DNA of 14,026 nt from Ruthenibacterium avium (GCA_019118905.1 DWYA01000083.1:1-14026); one strand, 5' to 3'. Numbered from the stretch's first letter, positions 1 to 6,119 are shown. Numbers and translations: made by a program. Notes: a model not told the origin generated them from the letters alone.

Positions 1-213
1 ACTCGCATCCGTACCAATAATGTGATTGAGAGGCTGAACCGGGAGATCCGCCGCCGCACTCGGGTAGTAGGCAGTTTCCCGGACGGCAACTCTGCTCTGA
101 TGCTGGTCTGTGCTCGGCTGCGCCATGTAGCCGGCACCCAGTGGGGCAACAAAAAGTACATGAATATGAAGCACCTGGAGGCCGCCCTTGAGGATGCCTC
201 TATTGCCGGCTGA
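1..213 (+). CDS. IS256-family transposase, C-terminal fragment (cut by window start)
   Basis: The frame is open from base 1 and ends at TGA 211-213, giving 70 residues of a protein whose family is normally about 400 residues. The visible part contains the family's C-terminal signature: T-N-N-x-I-E-R-L-N-R-E-I-R-R-R-T-R around residues 6-21, then V-V-G-x-F-P-D-G and a final W-G-N-K-K-Y segment. By family knowledge the Glu in I-E-R-L-N (residue 10) is probably the third acidic residue of the DDE catalytic triad; the two Asp lie outside the window. A GTG at 22 could be read as a start, but the signature begins before it, so the true start is upstream. The enzyme would cut and join the ends of its own insertion sequence. 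Whether the full gene is intact cannot be judged here. Confidence 0.9.
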   Translation, partial: TRIRTNNVIERLNREIRRRTRVVGSFPDGNSALMLVCARLRHVAGTQWGNKKYMNMKHLEAALEDASIAG

Positions 214-268
214 CTTCATTCATGCCGGAGCCTGCATACCAATTTGCGAAAAATTCTTGACACGACCA
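1..268 (+). mobile_element. Right part of an IS256-family insertion sequence
   Basis: Contains the transposase 3' end plus about 55 bp of downstream non-coding sequence. IS256-type elements end in an imperfect terminal inverted repeat shortly after the transposase stop. The segment 241-268, with AAATTCTTGACACGACC at its end, has the look of such a tip, so the boundary is placed at about 268. The left end is not in the window, so neither the inverted repeat nor the 8-9 bp target duplication can be verified. The boundary is inference, uncertain by several bases. Confidence 0.6.
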
Positions 269-270
269 AC

Positions 271-306
271 AAAACCGTGGATGCTGAACAATGCATCCAC
301 GGTTTT
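271..306 (-). terminator. Intrinsic terminator of the nifS-nifU-mnmA cluster
   Basis: A perfect 14-bp stem pairs 271-284 (AAAACCGTGGATGC) with 293-306, with an 8-base loop. It starts 12 bp past the mnmA stop codon. The A-rich and T-rich outer arms supply a U-tract in either direction, so it could also stop transcription coming from the insertion sequence on the plus strand. This is the clearest terminator in the window. Confidence 0.9.
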
Positions 307-317
307 TCTATCGTCGG

Positions 318-1415
318 TTATTCTGTTGGAAGTTCCTCTAAAATCTCTCGAATCACACCGCCGCCAATAACAAGATCGCCATCGTAAAAAACGGCGGACT
401 GGCCCGGCGCAGGGGCGCGCAGAGGTTCTGCAAACGCGACTGTCAGCATAGAATGTTCCATCCCAATCACTTGGCAGGGAGCAGGGACAGCACGACTGCG
501 AATTTTAATTTCAAAACGTTCATTCGGCACAAAGGATGTTCCGTCTGTGCGGAACACATCCGACAAAACAACGCCATGGAAAAACTCATCGCCGCTTTTC
601 GCCAAAAGAATATTGCCGGAAGCTTCAATCCGTTTTACAAAGACCGGCTCTCCATAGGCAATTCCCAATCCCTTGCGCTGGCCTACGGTATAGTGTGATA
701 CACCTTTGTGTGCGCCCAAATCCTCGCCGCACGGCCCGACAAAGCGTCCCTGCTTATCCGCAATGCCACGCGCTTGGATAAAGGCGGCGTAGTCACCGTC
801 AGGAATAAAGCAAATTTCTTGACTGTCCGGCGTCTCAGCGCTGGCAAGGCCAAGGTCGCGTGCCATATCGCGAATATCTTCCTTGTGGAACTCGCCCAGC
901 GGCAGACACAGACGGCGCAGGACCTCCTGCGGCAAGCGGTACAGCATATAGCTTTGGTCGCGTGCTTCGCTGACTGCTTTTGCCACATAGTACATTCCGT
1001 CGCGCTCCTCCACGCGGGCATAGTGCCCGGTGGCAATCAGCTCAATGCCCATCTCGTCCGCAGCTTCACAAAGGGCGCGGAACTTGACCAGCGGGTTGCA
1101 CATCACACACGGGCTGGGAGTTTCTCCGTCGCAATAGCTTTGGCAAAACGGCTCAATCACAGACTCCTCAAACAAATCGGTGCAGTCTGCAACGGTTAAG
1201 GGGACATTTAACTGCTGTGCAACTTCTTTTGCGGCTTCTACGGCTTTATCATGTGCCGGAGAAAAGCGGATAACGACTGCCGAAACGTCAAACCCCTGAT
1301 CCCGCAGGATTTGAAGCGTAACGGAGGAATCCACCCCGCCGGAAAGAGCCACTAAAATTTTATCCTGTTTTTCAAAGGTTCCAAACTGGCTGCCTGCTGC
1401 AATTGCGTCCGACAT
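318..1415 (-). CDS. mnmA: tRNA-specific 2-thiouridylase MnmA (short clostridial-type variant)
   Basis: Predicted to activate U34 of tRNA-Lys, -Glu and -Gln with ATP and replace its 2-oxygen with sulfur, in the cytoplasm. The 365 residues show the PP-loop S-G-G-V-D-S-S at 25-31, the catalytic Cys103 in P-C-V-M-C-N, G-H-Y-A-R at 130-134, and the second catalytic Cys202 in Q-E-I-C-F-I-P. H-Y-T-V-G-Q-R-K-G-L-G-I follows in the central domain, with a C-terminal beta domain. After the PP-loop the usual FMKNW-type insertion is replaced by a shorter V-V-I-R-F-S-P-A-H segment, placing it in a divergent subgroup. The ATG is preceded by GAGG seven bases upstream, inside the end of nifU. Only two bases separate it from the nifU stop, suggesting translational coupling. 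The adjacent NifS is a likely direct sulfur donor (inference). The identification is secure; the sulfur route is not proven. Confidence 0.95.
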   Translation of the reverse strand: MSDAIAAGSQFGTFEKQDKILVALSGGVDSSVTLQILRDQGFDVSAVVIRFSPAHDKAVEAAKEVAQQLNVPLTVADCTDLFEESVIEPFCQSYCDGETPSPCVMCNPLVKFRALCEAADEMGIELIATGHYARVEERDGMYYVAKAVSEARDQSYMLYRLPQEVLRRLCLPLGEFHKEDIRDMARDLGLASAETPDSQEICFIPDGDYAAFIQARGIADKQGRFVGPCGEDLGAHKGVSHYTVGQRKGLGIAYGEPVFVKRIEASGNILLAKSGDEFFHGVVLSDVFRTDGTSFVPNERFEIKIRSRAVPAPCQVIGMEHSMLTVAFAEPLRAPAPGQSAVFYDGDLVIGGGVIREILEELPTE

Positions 1416-1417
1416 AT

Positions 1418-1858
1418 TTACACCTCGCAGCAGCCGTGGTCACAGTGGTGGCAGTCCTCTTCCATTTTGCCGATAATCGGTTCGGGGTCAACCCCTTGGC
1501 GGCGATAATAATCTGCCAAAGCTGCTTTGATTGCCTGCTCAGCCAACACGCTGCAATGCACCTTTACGGGGGGCAGACCTTCCAGTGCTTCCACAACGGC
1601 TTTATTGGTCACCTTGAGAGCTTCATCAATGGTCTTGCCCTTGATCAAGTCAGTAGCCATGCTGGACGTTGCAATAGCAGCGCCGCAGCCAAAAGTTTTA
1701 AACTTTACGTCCTGGATTACGTTGTTTTCAATTTTCAAAAACATTTTCATTACGTCGCCGCATTTTGCGTTGCCCACTTCGCCAACGCCGTTTGCGTCTT
1801 CCAATTCGCCCAAATTGTGCGGGTTCTTAAAATGCTCCATTACTTTCTCGCTATACAT
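1418..1858 (-). CDS. nifU: Fe-S cluster scaffold protein NifU/IscU-like, with Cys/His-rich tail
   Basis: A 146-residue U-type scaffold on which Fe-S clusters are assembled from sulfur supplied by a cysteine desulfurase. The three cluster-ligand cysteines are visible: Cys33 in K-C-G-D, Cys58 in F-G-C-G-A, and Cys102 in V-H-C-S. Asp35, which makes the cluster labile in the family, is present. The protein opens with the family's M-Y-S-E-K-V-M-E-H-F-x-N-P-x-N-x-G. Unlike the compact IscU core it ends in a tail rich in Cys and His (136-144, C-H-H-C-D-H-G-C-C). It is encoded between nifS and mnmA. The start ATG has AAAGGA eight bases upstream. The gene could equally be named iscU; it lacks the extra domains of full-length nitrogen-fixation NifU. 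Confidence 0.93.
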   Translation of the reverse strand: MYSEKVMEHFKNPHNLGELEDANGVGEVGNAKCGDVMKMFLKIENNVIQDVKFKTFGCGAAIATSSMATDLIKGKTIDEALKVTNKAVVEALEGLPPVKVHCSVLAEQAIKAALADYYRRQGVDPEPIIGKMEEDCHHCDHGCCEV

Positions 1859-1899
1859 AAGAAAAATCCTTTCTTTATTTAAAATTGTTCCTTGGAATC

Positions 1900-1924
1900 A
1901 TTGACAAATGAAAAGAATGTCAAT
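1900..1924 (-). other. AT-rich inverted repeat between nifS and nifU
   Basis: ATTGACA (1900-1906) pairs with TGTCAAT (1918-1924), with an 11-base loop, in the 65-bp gap between nifS and nifU and touching the nifS stop codon. It has no U-tract on the nifU side, so it is not an obvious terminator. It might set the relative stability of the nifS and nifU parts of the message. A 7-bp AT-rich stem can also be chance. Confidence 0.3.
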
Positions 1925-3090
1925 CATCCGTAAATCGCGCTGCGGCGGCGAACCTCCGCCACGGCTGCGTCCAAAGCCTTGCAAACGGTTTCCACTTGTT
2001 CGGGGGTATTCTGCACGCCAAATGAGAAACGGACGCTGCAGTTGGCCAAGGCATGGGAAAGGCCGATTCCCATTAAGACATGGCTGGGGTCTAAGCTGCC
2101 GGAGGCGCACGCAGAACCCGAAGAAGCGCAAATACCGCTCATGTCCAAAAACAGCAAAATGCTTTCGCTTTCCGCGCCCTCAAAGCTGACGTTGAGAGTT
2201 CCGGGCAAGCGTTTGTTGCTCTTTGTGCCGTTGATGGTCACATCGGGCATCGTTTCAATATGGCGCTGCAATGCGTCGCGCATGGAAGAAAGCTTTTTCG
2301 CTTTTTCCTCCAAGCTGCCCACAGCAATTTCCAGTGCTTTTGCCATACCGACAATACCGGCAAGGTTCTCGGTACCGGCACGCCGGCCGCGCTCCTGTGC
2401 GCCGCCCTCAATTAAAATATCCGGCATAATGCCGCGGCGGACAATCAGCGCGCCGACGCCCTTCGGACCGTTAAACTTGTGGGCGGACAAGCTGAGCATG
2501 TCAAAGCCCATTTCTTTAAAATGAATGGGAACAGCGCCCACAGCCTGCACGGCATCCGTATGGAACCACACGTTATGCTTATGGCAGATGGCGGCAATTT
2601 CCTCTACCGGTTCGATGGTGCCAATTTCATTGTTTGCAAACATGATGGAAACAAGCGCCGTGTCCGGGCGAATCGCAGCTTCCACGTCAGCGGGGTTTAC
2701 AAAGCCCTCGTTGTCAACCGGCAGATAGGTGACCTCAAAGCCGTCTTTTTCCAGCGCCTTCATGGTATGCAGAATGGCGTGGTGTTCAATGCAGGAAGTA
2801 ATGAGATGCTTTTTGCCTTTTGCGCCAAGGCGGTGTGCCGTACCCTTGAGCGCCCAGTTGTCGGCTTCCGAGCCGCAGCTGGTAAAAAACACCTCGGAAG
2901 GTTCGCAGCCCAAGCTTCTGGCTACGCTTTCGCGCGCTGCGCTCAGTGCGCTGCCGGCTTGAGAGCCAACCGAATAAAAAATACTGGAAGGGTTGCCGTA
3001 GTGCTCGCCAAAATAAGGCACCATAGCATCAATGACGGGCTGTACCACAGGAGTGGTAGCCGCATTATCCAGATAAATAATCGAATCCAC
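1924..3090 (-). CDS. nifS: Cysteine desulfurase (NifS/IscS family)
   Basis: A PLP-dependent enzyme that converts cysteine to alanine and holds the sulfur as a persulfide for transfer to Fe-S scaffolds or tRNA thiolases. The 388 residues show Y-L-D-N-A-A-T-T-P at 6-14 and the PLP-stacking His in I-E-H-H (103/104). Also present are H-T-D-A-V-Q with Asp179, the PLP Schiff-base lysine Lys205 in S-A-H-K-F-N-G-P-K-G, and the catalytic loop S-G-S-A-C-A-S-G-S with Cys328. It ends soon after R-F-S-F-G without a long C-terminal extension. The start is GTG (3088-3090), supported by GAAGG seven bases upstream and by the alignment of the N-terminal motif. It leads the cluster nifS-nifU-mnmA and has its own promoter. 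The general role is certain; naming it nifS rather than iscS is by context. Confidence 0.95.
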   Translation of the reverse strand: MDSIIYLDNAATTPVVQPVIDAMVPYFGEHYGNPSSIFYSVGSQAGSALSAARESVARSLGCEPSEVFFTSCGSEADNWALKGTAHRLGAKGKKHLITSCIEHHAILHTMKALEKDGFEVTYLPVDNEGFVNPADVEAAIRPDTALVSIMFANNEIGTIEPVEEIAAICHKHNVWFHTDAVQAVGAVPIHFKEMGFDMLSLSAHKFNGPKGVGALIVRRGIMPDILIEGGAQERGRRAGTENLAGIVGMAKALEIAVGSLEEKAKKLSSMRDALQRHIETMPDVTINGTKSNKRLPGTLNVSFEGAESESILLFLDMSGICASSGSACASGSLDPSHVLMGIGLSHALANCSVRFSFGVQNTPEQVETVCKALDAAVAEVRRRSAIYG

Positions 3091-3180
3091 AAAAATACCT
3101 TCTTTCTTTGTTAGAGCGTGTTTAGAACCCCTCGTTCCAACAGCCCCTAAAAGCGGTGAAAGGCCGCTCCTTTATTGAAT

Positions 3181-3209
3181 AATATATACCAGTGTGGTAT
3201 TATTTGCAA
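3181..3209 (-). promoter_or_regulatory. Sigma-A type promoter of nifS-nifU-mnmA
   Basis: Read on the minus strand: -35 TTGCAA (3204-3209), a 17-bp spacer, then -10 TATATT (3181-3186). The predicted start near 3174 would give a leader of roughly 85 nt before the nifS GTG. The spacer is occupied by a perfect palindrome, annotated separately. Confidence 0.7.
3186..3200. promoter_or_regulatory. Palindromic candidate operator inside the nifS promoter
   Basis: ATACCA-GTG-TGGTAT is a perfect 6-bp inverted repeat with a 3-base centre lying between the -35 and -10 boxes and overlapping one base of the -10. A protein bound here would block RNA polymerase. Given the genes it precedes, an Rrf2/IscR-type or cysteine-responsive regulator is a reasonable guess, but the spacing does not match the two E. 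coli IscR consensus types and no regulator gene is in the window. Confidence 0.5.
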
Positions 3210-3267
3210 GAGCGAAATCAAAAAATCGTAATTTTGCGCAAATTTTCTTCTTGCAAAGCGGGAAAAG

Positions 3268-3303
3268 TGTGCGTGCAACGCAGGCACAGCAAAACGATTG
3301 CTG
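3268..3303 (-). terminator. Two adjacent hairpins after rnhA, possible weak terminator
   Basis: Just beyond the rnhA stop there are two abutting stems, sharing their boundary bases 3287-3288. One is CAGCAA/TTGCTG (3287-3292 with 3298-3303). The other is TGTGC-TGC / GCA-GCACA (3268-3288) with one internal mismatch and a 3-base loop. On the minus strand the second is followed by CTTTTCC, a poor U-tract. They may reduce read-through from rnhA into nifS, which has its own promoter. Confidence 0.35.
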
Positions 3304-3308
3304 TCAGT

Positions 3309-3746
3309 TTAACGGAACTGTGCGGCTTGTGCCACCGCCAATTCGTCGCAGCGTTCATTTTCGGGATGACCGGCGTGACCTTTAATCCATTGGTATTCCA
3401 TTGTGTGACGCTCGCAGGCGTTTAGCAGTTGTTCCCACAAATCGGGATTTAAAGCGGGCTTTTTATCGCCGCGCTTCCAGCCGTTGGAACGCCATTTTTT
3501 GGCCCAGCCCTTGGAAAGTGCGTCGATGACATATTTGGAGTCGCTGCAAAGAATGACATGGCAAGGCTCGGTTAAGGCTTCGAGCGCCCGAATGACAGCC
3601 GTCATCTCCATGCGGTTATTCGTGGTTTGCGCCTCACCGCCTGAAAGCTCCTTGCGCACGCCTTTGTACTCTAAAACAGCGCCCCAACCGCCCGGGCCGG
3701 GATTGCCGCTGCACGCGCCGTCTGTATAAACATTCACTTGTTTCAA
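3309..3746 (-). CDS. rnhA: Ribonuclease HI
   Basis: Cleaves the RNA strand of RNA-DNA hybrids, removing R-loops and primer remnants in the cytoplasm. The 145 residues carry the full acidic active site in the E. coli-like arrangement: Asp9 (Y-T-D-G-A-C-S-G-N-P-G), Glu47 (N-R-M-E-M), Asp69 (S-D-S-K-Y) and Asp134. His124 lies in K-G-H-A-G-H-P-x-N-E. The basic protrusion used for hybrid binding is present around 79-104 and is rich in Lys, Arg and Trp. The start is TTG (3744-3746), chosen because GAGGTG ends five bases before it and because the residues after it match the family N-terminus. The next candidate (GTG, codon 4) would sit too far from the ribosome binding site. It is transcribed alone, divergently from rnjA. 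Confidence 0.95.
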   Translation of the reverse strand: MKQVNVYTDGACSGNPGPGGWGAVLEYKGVRKELSGGEAQTTNNRMEMTAVIRALEALTEPCHVILCSDSKYVIDALSKGWAKKWRSNGWKRGDKKPALNPDLWEQLLNACERHTMEYQWIKGHAGHPENERCDELAVAQAAQFR

Positions 3747-3751
3747 AAAGT

Positions 3752-3757
3752 CACCTC
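3752..3757 (-). promoter_or_regulatory. Ribosome binding site fixing the TTG start of rnhA
   Basis: GAGGTG on the minus strand, five bases before the TTG at 3744-3746. No ATG with comparable spacing exists, so this site decides the start. Confidence 0.75.
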
Positions 3758-3842
3758 ACATGCTGTCGACTGATTTTCATGGTTTTCCAGGGCGCTTTTT
3801 GTTTTCAGAAAGCTCCCGAGGAGAACAAAGCCGACAGGCTTT

Positions 3843-3871
3843 ATTATAAGTGAAAAAAAGGAAAATGTAAA
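3843..3871 (-). promoter_or_regulatory. Sigma-A promoter of rnhA
   Basis: On the minus strand: -35 TTTACA (3866-3871), 17-bp spacer, perfect -10 TATAAT (3843-3848). The expected start is near 3836, giving a leader of about 90 nt. A small stem AAAGCC/GGCTTT (3827-3842) spans the predicted start and may lie at the very 5' end of the transcript. Confidence 0.8.
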
Positions 3872-3917
3872 TAAAAAAGCGCAAGCTTATGCACAGACGG
3901 AATAAAAAGGGGAGCGC

Positions 3918-3946
3918 TTGACAAAACTGCCGGAAAAAGATAAGCT
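3918..3946 (+). promoter_or_regulatory. Sigma-A promoter of rnjA (and probably gdpP, rplI)
   Basis: Perfect -35 TTGACA (3918-3923), 17-bp spacer, weaker -10 TAAGCT (3941-3946). The predicted start is near 3952, which leaves an untranslated leader of about 210 nt before rnjA. It stands back to back with the rnhA promoter; the two -35 boxes are 46 bp apart. Confidence 0.65.
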
Positions 3947-3951
3947 ATTAA

Positions 3952-4162
3952 CTGAATATATCTGTTTTCGTTGAGGGCGCGCCGAAAGAAAATTGCTTTC
4001 GCCGCCTTGAAAAGCAACAAAATGCGAAAGAAAACCAGCCACGCGCAGCAGGGTGTTACCAGACGCCAAAGCGCGGAATGGCAAACGAGAGCGCGATGTG
4101 AGCGCAGCGTCTGTTCGCATGGATTTGTTGAGAGTATATGAATTTATGATACAGGAGGATTT
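3952..4162 (+). promoter_or_regulatory. Long, probably structured 5' leader of rnjA
   Basis: About 210 nt with no convincing ORF. The first part holds an imperfect GC-rich hairpin (3974-4007; core CGAAAG/CTTTCG at 3983-3988 and 3996-4001). The second part has two long-range helices sharing one continuous 3' strand. ATGCGAA (4022-4028) pairs with TTCGCAT (4114-4120), and CAGACGC (4060-4066) pairs with GCGTCTG (4107-4113). Together they would make a junction with a side arm from 4029-4059 and a GCGC-rich inner arm. No U-tract follows, so it is not an obvious transcription attenuator. It could control translation or processing, for example by RNase J itself (inference). The rest of the 3747-4162 gap holds the two promoters and the rnhA leader. 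Confidence 0.45.
3974..3986 (+). repeat. Shared 13-bp hairpin motif, copy 1 (rnjA leader)
   Basis: AGGGCGCGCCGAA, identical to 8634-8646. In both places it forms the left arm of a GC-rich hairpin in a non-coding gap, and the right arm ends in CCTTG. This copy has an A-rich loop. Confidence 0.55.
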
Positions 4163-6067
4163 ATGGAACAAACGAATCAAGTACAACGTCCGCAGTCGGA
4201 GAAGCATACGGCGCGAAAGCCCGGGCGCACACAGGCGCAAGCAGGGCAAAATGCCGGTGCAAAGCAGCAGCGTCCGCGTCGGATGATGCGTGCGCAGTCT
4301 GCGGCACAGGGGACGGCACTGCCGGAACGCACCAGAGATGCGGGCAGCGGCAGGCTGCGTCCCCAAAAGGGCTATGGACAGCGCCGCCGCCGACCTTCCG
4401 CTGCGAAGGCAAAGCAGGTGAAAATTTACCCGCTGGGCGGCCTTGGAGAAGTAGGCAAAAATATCACACTGTATGAGTGTGAAGGAGATATGCTGCTGGT
4501 AGACTGCGGCTTGGTATTCCCTGACAGCGAGATGTTCGGCATCGACCTTGTCATTCCCGATTTTACCTTTGTTTTGCAGAACAAAGACAAAATCAAGGGT
4601 CTTTTGATTACCCACGGCCACGAGGATCACATTGGAGCGCTGCCGTACTTGCTGCGTGATTTTCAAGTACCCGTTTATGCCACGCGCCTTACGCTTGGCC
4701 TGATTAAAAACAAGCTGGAGGAACACGGCTTGGCCTCCTCCGCAACGCTGCATGAAATTACGCCGTCGCGCCGTTTTAAGCTGGGTTGTTTCGTGATTGA
4801 ACCCATTCACGTCAATCACTCCATCCCTGATGCCGTTGGCTTTGCGATTGAGTGTCCCGCGGGTGTTATTCTGCAAACAGGCGACTTTAAGATTGACTAT
4901 ACGCCGATCTCCGGCGGCCCGACAGACCTTGCTACGATTGCTGCATACGGCAAAAAAGGCGTGCTGGCTTTGCTGAGCGATTCCACAAATGCGGAACGTC
5001 CCGGCTTTACCGCAACGGAACATAAAGTGGGCGAGAGCTTTGCGGCACTGTTCCGCCGCGCAGAACGTCAGCGCATTGTGATTGCAACCTTTGCATCAAA
5101 CCTGTACCGTATTCAGCAGATTATTGATTTGGCGGTTGCTTCCGGCAGAAAAGTGGCTGTTTCCGGCCGAAGCATGGTCAATAATACGGAAATGGCACTG
5201 GAGCTGGGGTATCTGCACGCGCCGGAAAATGCGCTGATCAGCATTGAGGAAATTAACCAGTATCCCCCCGAAAAAGTGGTTCTGATCACAACAGGCAGCC
5301 AAGGGGAGCCGCTGAGTGCTTTGTCGCGTATGGCCAGCGCCAGCCACCGCAATGTGCGGATTGGGGAAGGCGACTTCATCATTATTTCCGCAACGCCGAT
5401 TCCCGGCAATGAGAAAATGGTGACGAAGGTAGTCAACGGGCTGCTCAAGCTGGGGGCGCAGGTGATTTACGAGTCGATGTACGATGTACACGTTTCGGGT
5501 CATGCTTGCCAGGAGGAGCAAAAGCTGGTATTAACCCTGGCGAATCCGCAATACTTTTTGCCGGTGCACGGCGAGTATAAGCAGCTGAAAAAGCACGCTA
5601 TGACGGCGGCCGCGGTTGGAGTTCCCAAAGAGAATATTTATATCGGAGAAACGGGCGACTGCATTGTGCTTTCGGCCGATGGGCTGACGGTTGAGGAAAG
5701 CGTCACTGCCGGTGCTGTGCTAGTAGACGGCCTTGGCGTTGGCGATGTAGGCAGCACGGTGCTGCGTGACCGCCGCCACCTGTCTGAAGACGGTTTGGTG
5801 ATTGTAGTGACAACGGTAGACGGCTCGTCCGGTATGGTGCTGGCAGGGCCGGACATCGTGACGCGCGGCTTTGTATATGTGCGCGAGAGCGAGGAGCTGC
5901 TGGAGGGTGCGCGCAGCGCTGTGCGTGAGATGCTGGGCGGCTTAAACCGCCGCGAAATGCTGGATCACAGCACTGTCAAAATGAAAATTCGGGAAACGGT
6001 TTCCTCTTATTTGTACCGCAAAACAAAGCGCAGCCCGATGATTTTGCCGATTATCATGGAGATTTGA
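4163..6067 (+). CDS. rnjA: Ribonuclease J with basic N-terminal extension
   Basis: Metallo-beta-lactamase/beta-CASP ribonuclease with 5'-3' exonuclease and endonuclease activity in the family, central to mRNA decay and rRNA maturation. Of 634 residues, the conserved core begins at about 84 (K-x-V-K-I-Y-P-L-G-G-L-G-E-V-G-K-N). Metal ligands are visible at His150, His152, Asp154 and His155 (T-H-G-H-E-D-H-I-G), His218, Asp240 and His468 (P-V-H-G-E-Y). Beta-CASP motifs follow: S-D-S-T-N 271-275, T-T-G-S-Q-G-E-P 375-382, V-S-G-H-A 443-447. The core of about 550 residues matches the family length. The preceding 83 residues are extra, low-complexity and rich in Arg, Lys, Gln, Ala and Gly, so probably disordered. 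The ATG follows AGGAGG with a short 4-base gap; M40/M41 are alternative starts but lack such a site. gdpP follows after 52 bp. Assignment to J1 versus J2 cannot be settled here. Confidence 0.95.
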   Translation: MEQTNQVQRPQSEKHTARKPGRTQAQAGQNAGAKQQRPRRMMRAQSAAQGTALPERTRDAGSGRLRPQKGYGQRRRRPSAAKAKQVKIYPLGGLGEVGKNITLYECEGDMLLVDCGLVFPDSEMFGIDLVIPDFTFVLQNKDKIKGLLITHGHEDHIGALPYLLRDFQVPVYATRLTLGLIKNKLEEHGLASSATLHEITPSRRFKLGCFVIEPIHVNHSIPDAVGFAIECPAGVILQTGDFKIDYTPISGGPTDLATIAAYGKKGVLALLSDSTNAERPGFTATEHKVGESFAALFRRAERQRIVIATFASNLYRIQQIIDLAVASGRKVAVSGRSMVNNTEMALELGYLHAPENALISIEEINQYPPEKVVLITTGSQGEPLSALSRMASASHRNVRIGEGDFIIISATPIPGNEKMVTKVVNGLLKLGAQVIYESMYDVHVSGHACQEEQKLVLTLANPQYFLPVHGEYKQLKKHAMTAAAVGVPKENIYIGETGDCIVLSADGLTVEESVTAGAVLVDGLGVGDVGSTVLRDRRHLSEDGLVIVVTTVDGSSGMVLAGPDIVTRGFVYVRESEELLEGARSAVREMLGGLNRREMLDHSTVKMKIRETVSSYLYRKTKRSPMILPIIMEI

Positions 6068-6119
6068 TTCAGACACGAATGCCGGAACATGGCGGTTTGG
6101 TGTCGGAAGGTGTGGGAAG

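Noticed and set aside
1900..1937. TTGTCA/TTGACA sequences in the nifS-nifU gap as an internal promoter
   Set aside because: No convincing -10 at 16-18 bp; best candidates are poor, and the arrangement fits co-transcription from the nifS promoter.
3186..3200. Exact match to E. coli IscR binding sites
   Set aside because: The CC and GG positions are closer together than in either IscR consensus type, so only a generic operator is claimed.
4050..4060. AGGGTGTTACC in the rnjA leader, resembling the T-box core AGGGTGGNACC
   Set aside because: The TGGN that pairs with the tRNA acceptor end reads TGTT here, the following CGCG is absent, and no terminator with a U-tract follows. Regulation of rnjA by a T-box would also be unexpected.
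4125..4150. Promoter-like TTGTTG and TATGAT/TGATAC just before rnjA
   Set aside because: Spacing of the better -10 is too short, and a start there would leave almost no room for the ribosome binding site; the TTGACA promoter at 3918 is much better.
3887..5023. Minus-strand open frame crossing the rnjA promoter, leader and first third of rnjA
   Set aside because: It overlaps a conserved gene and its control region, its product shows no recognisable domain, and no ribosome binding site stands out.
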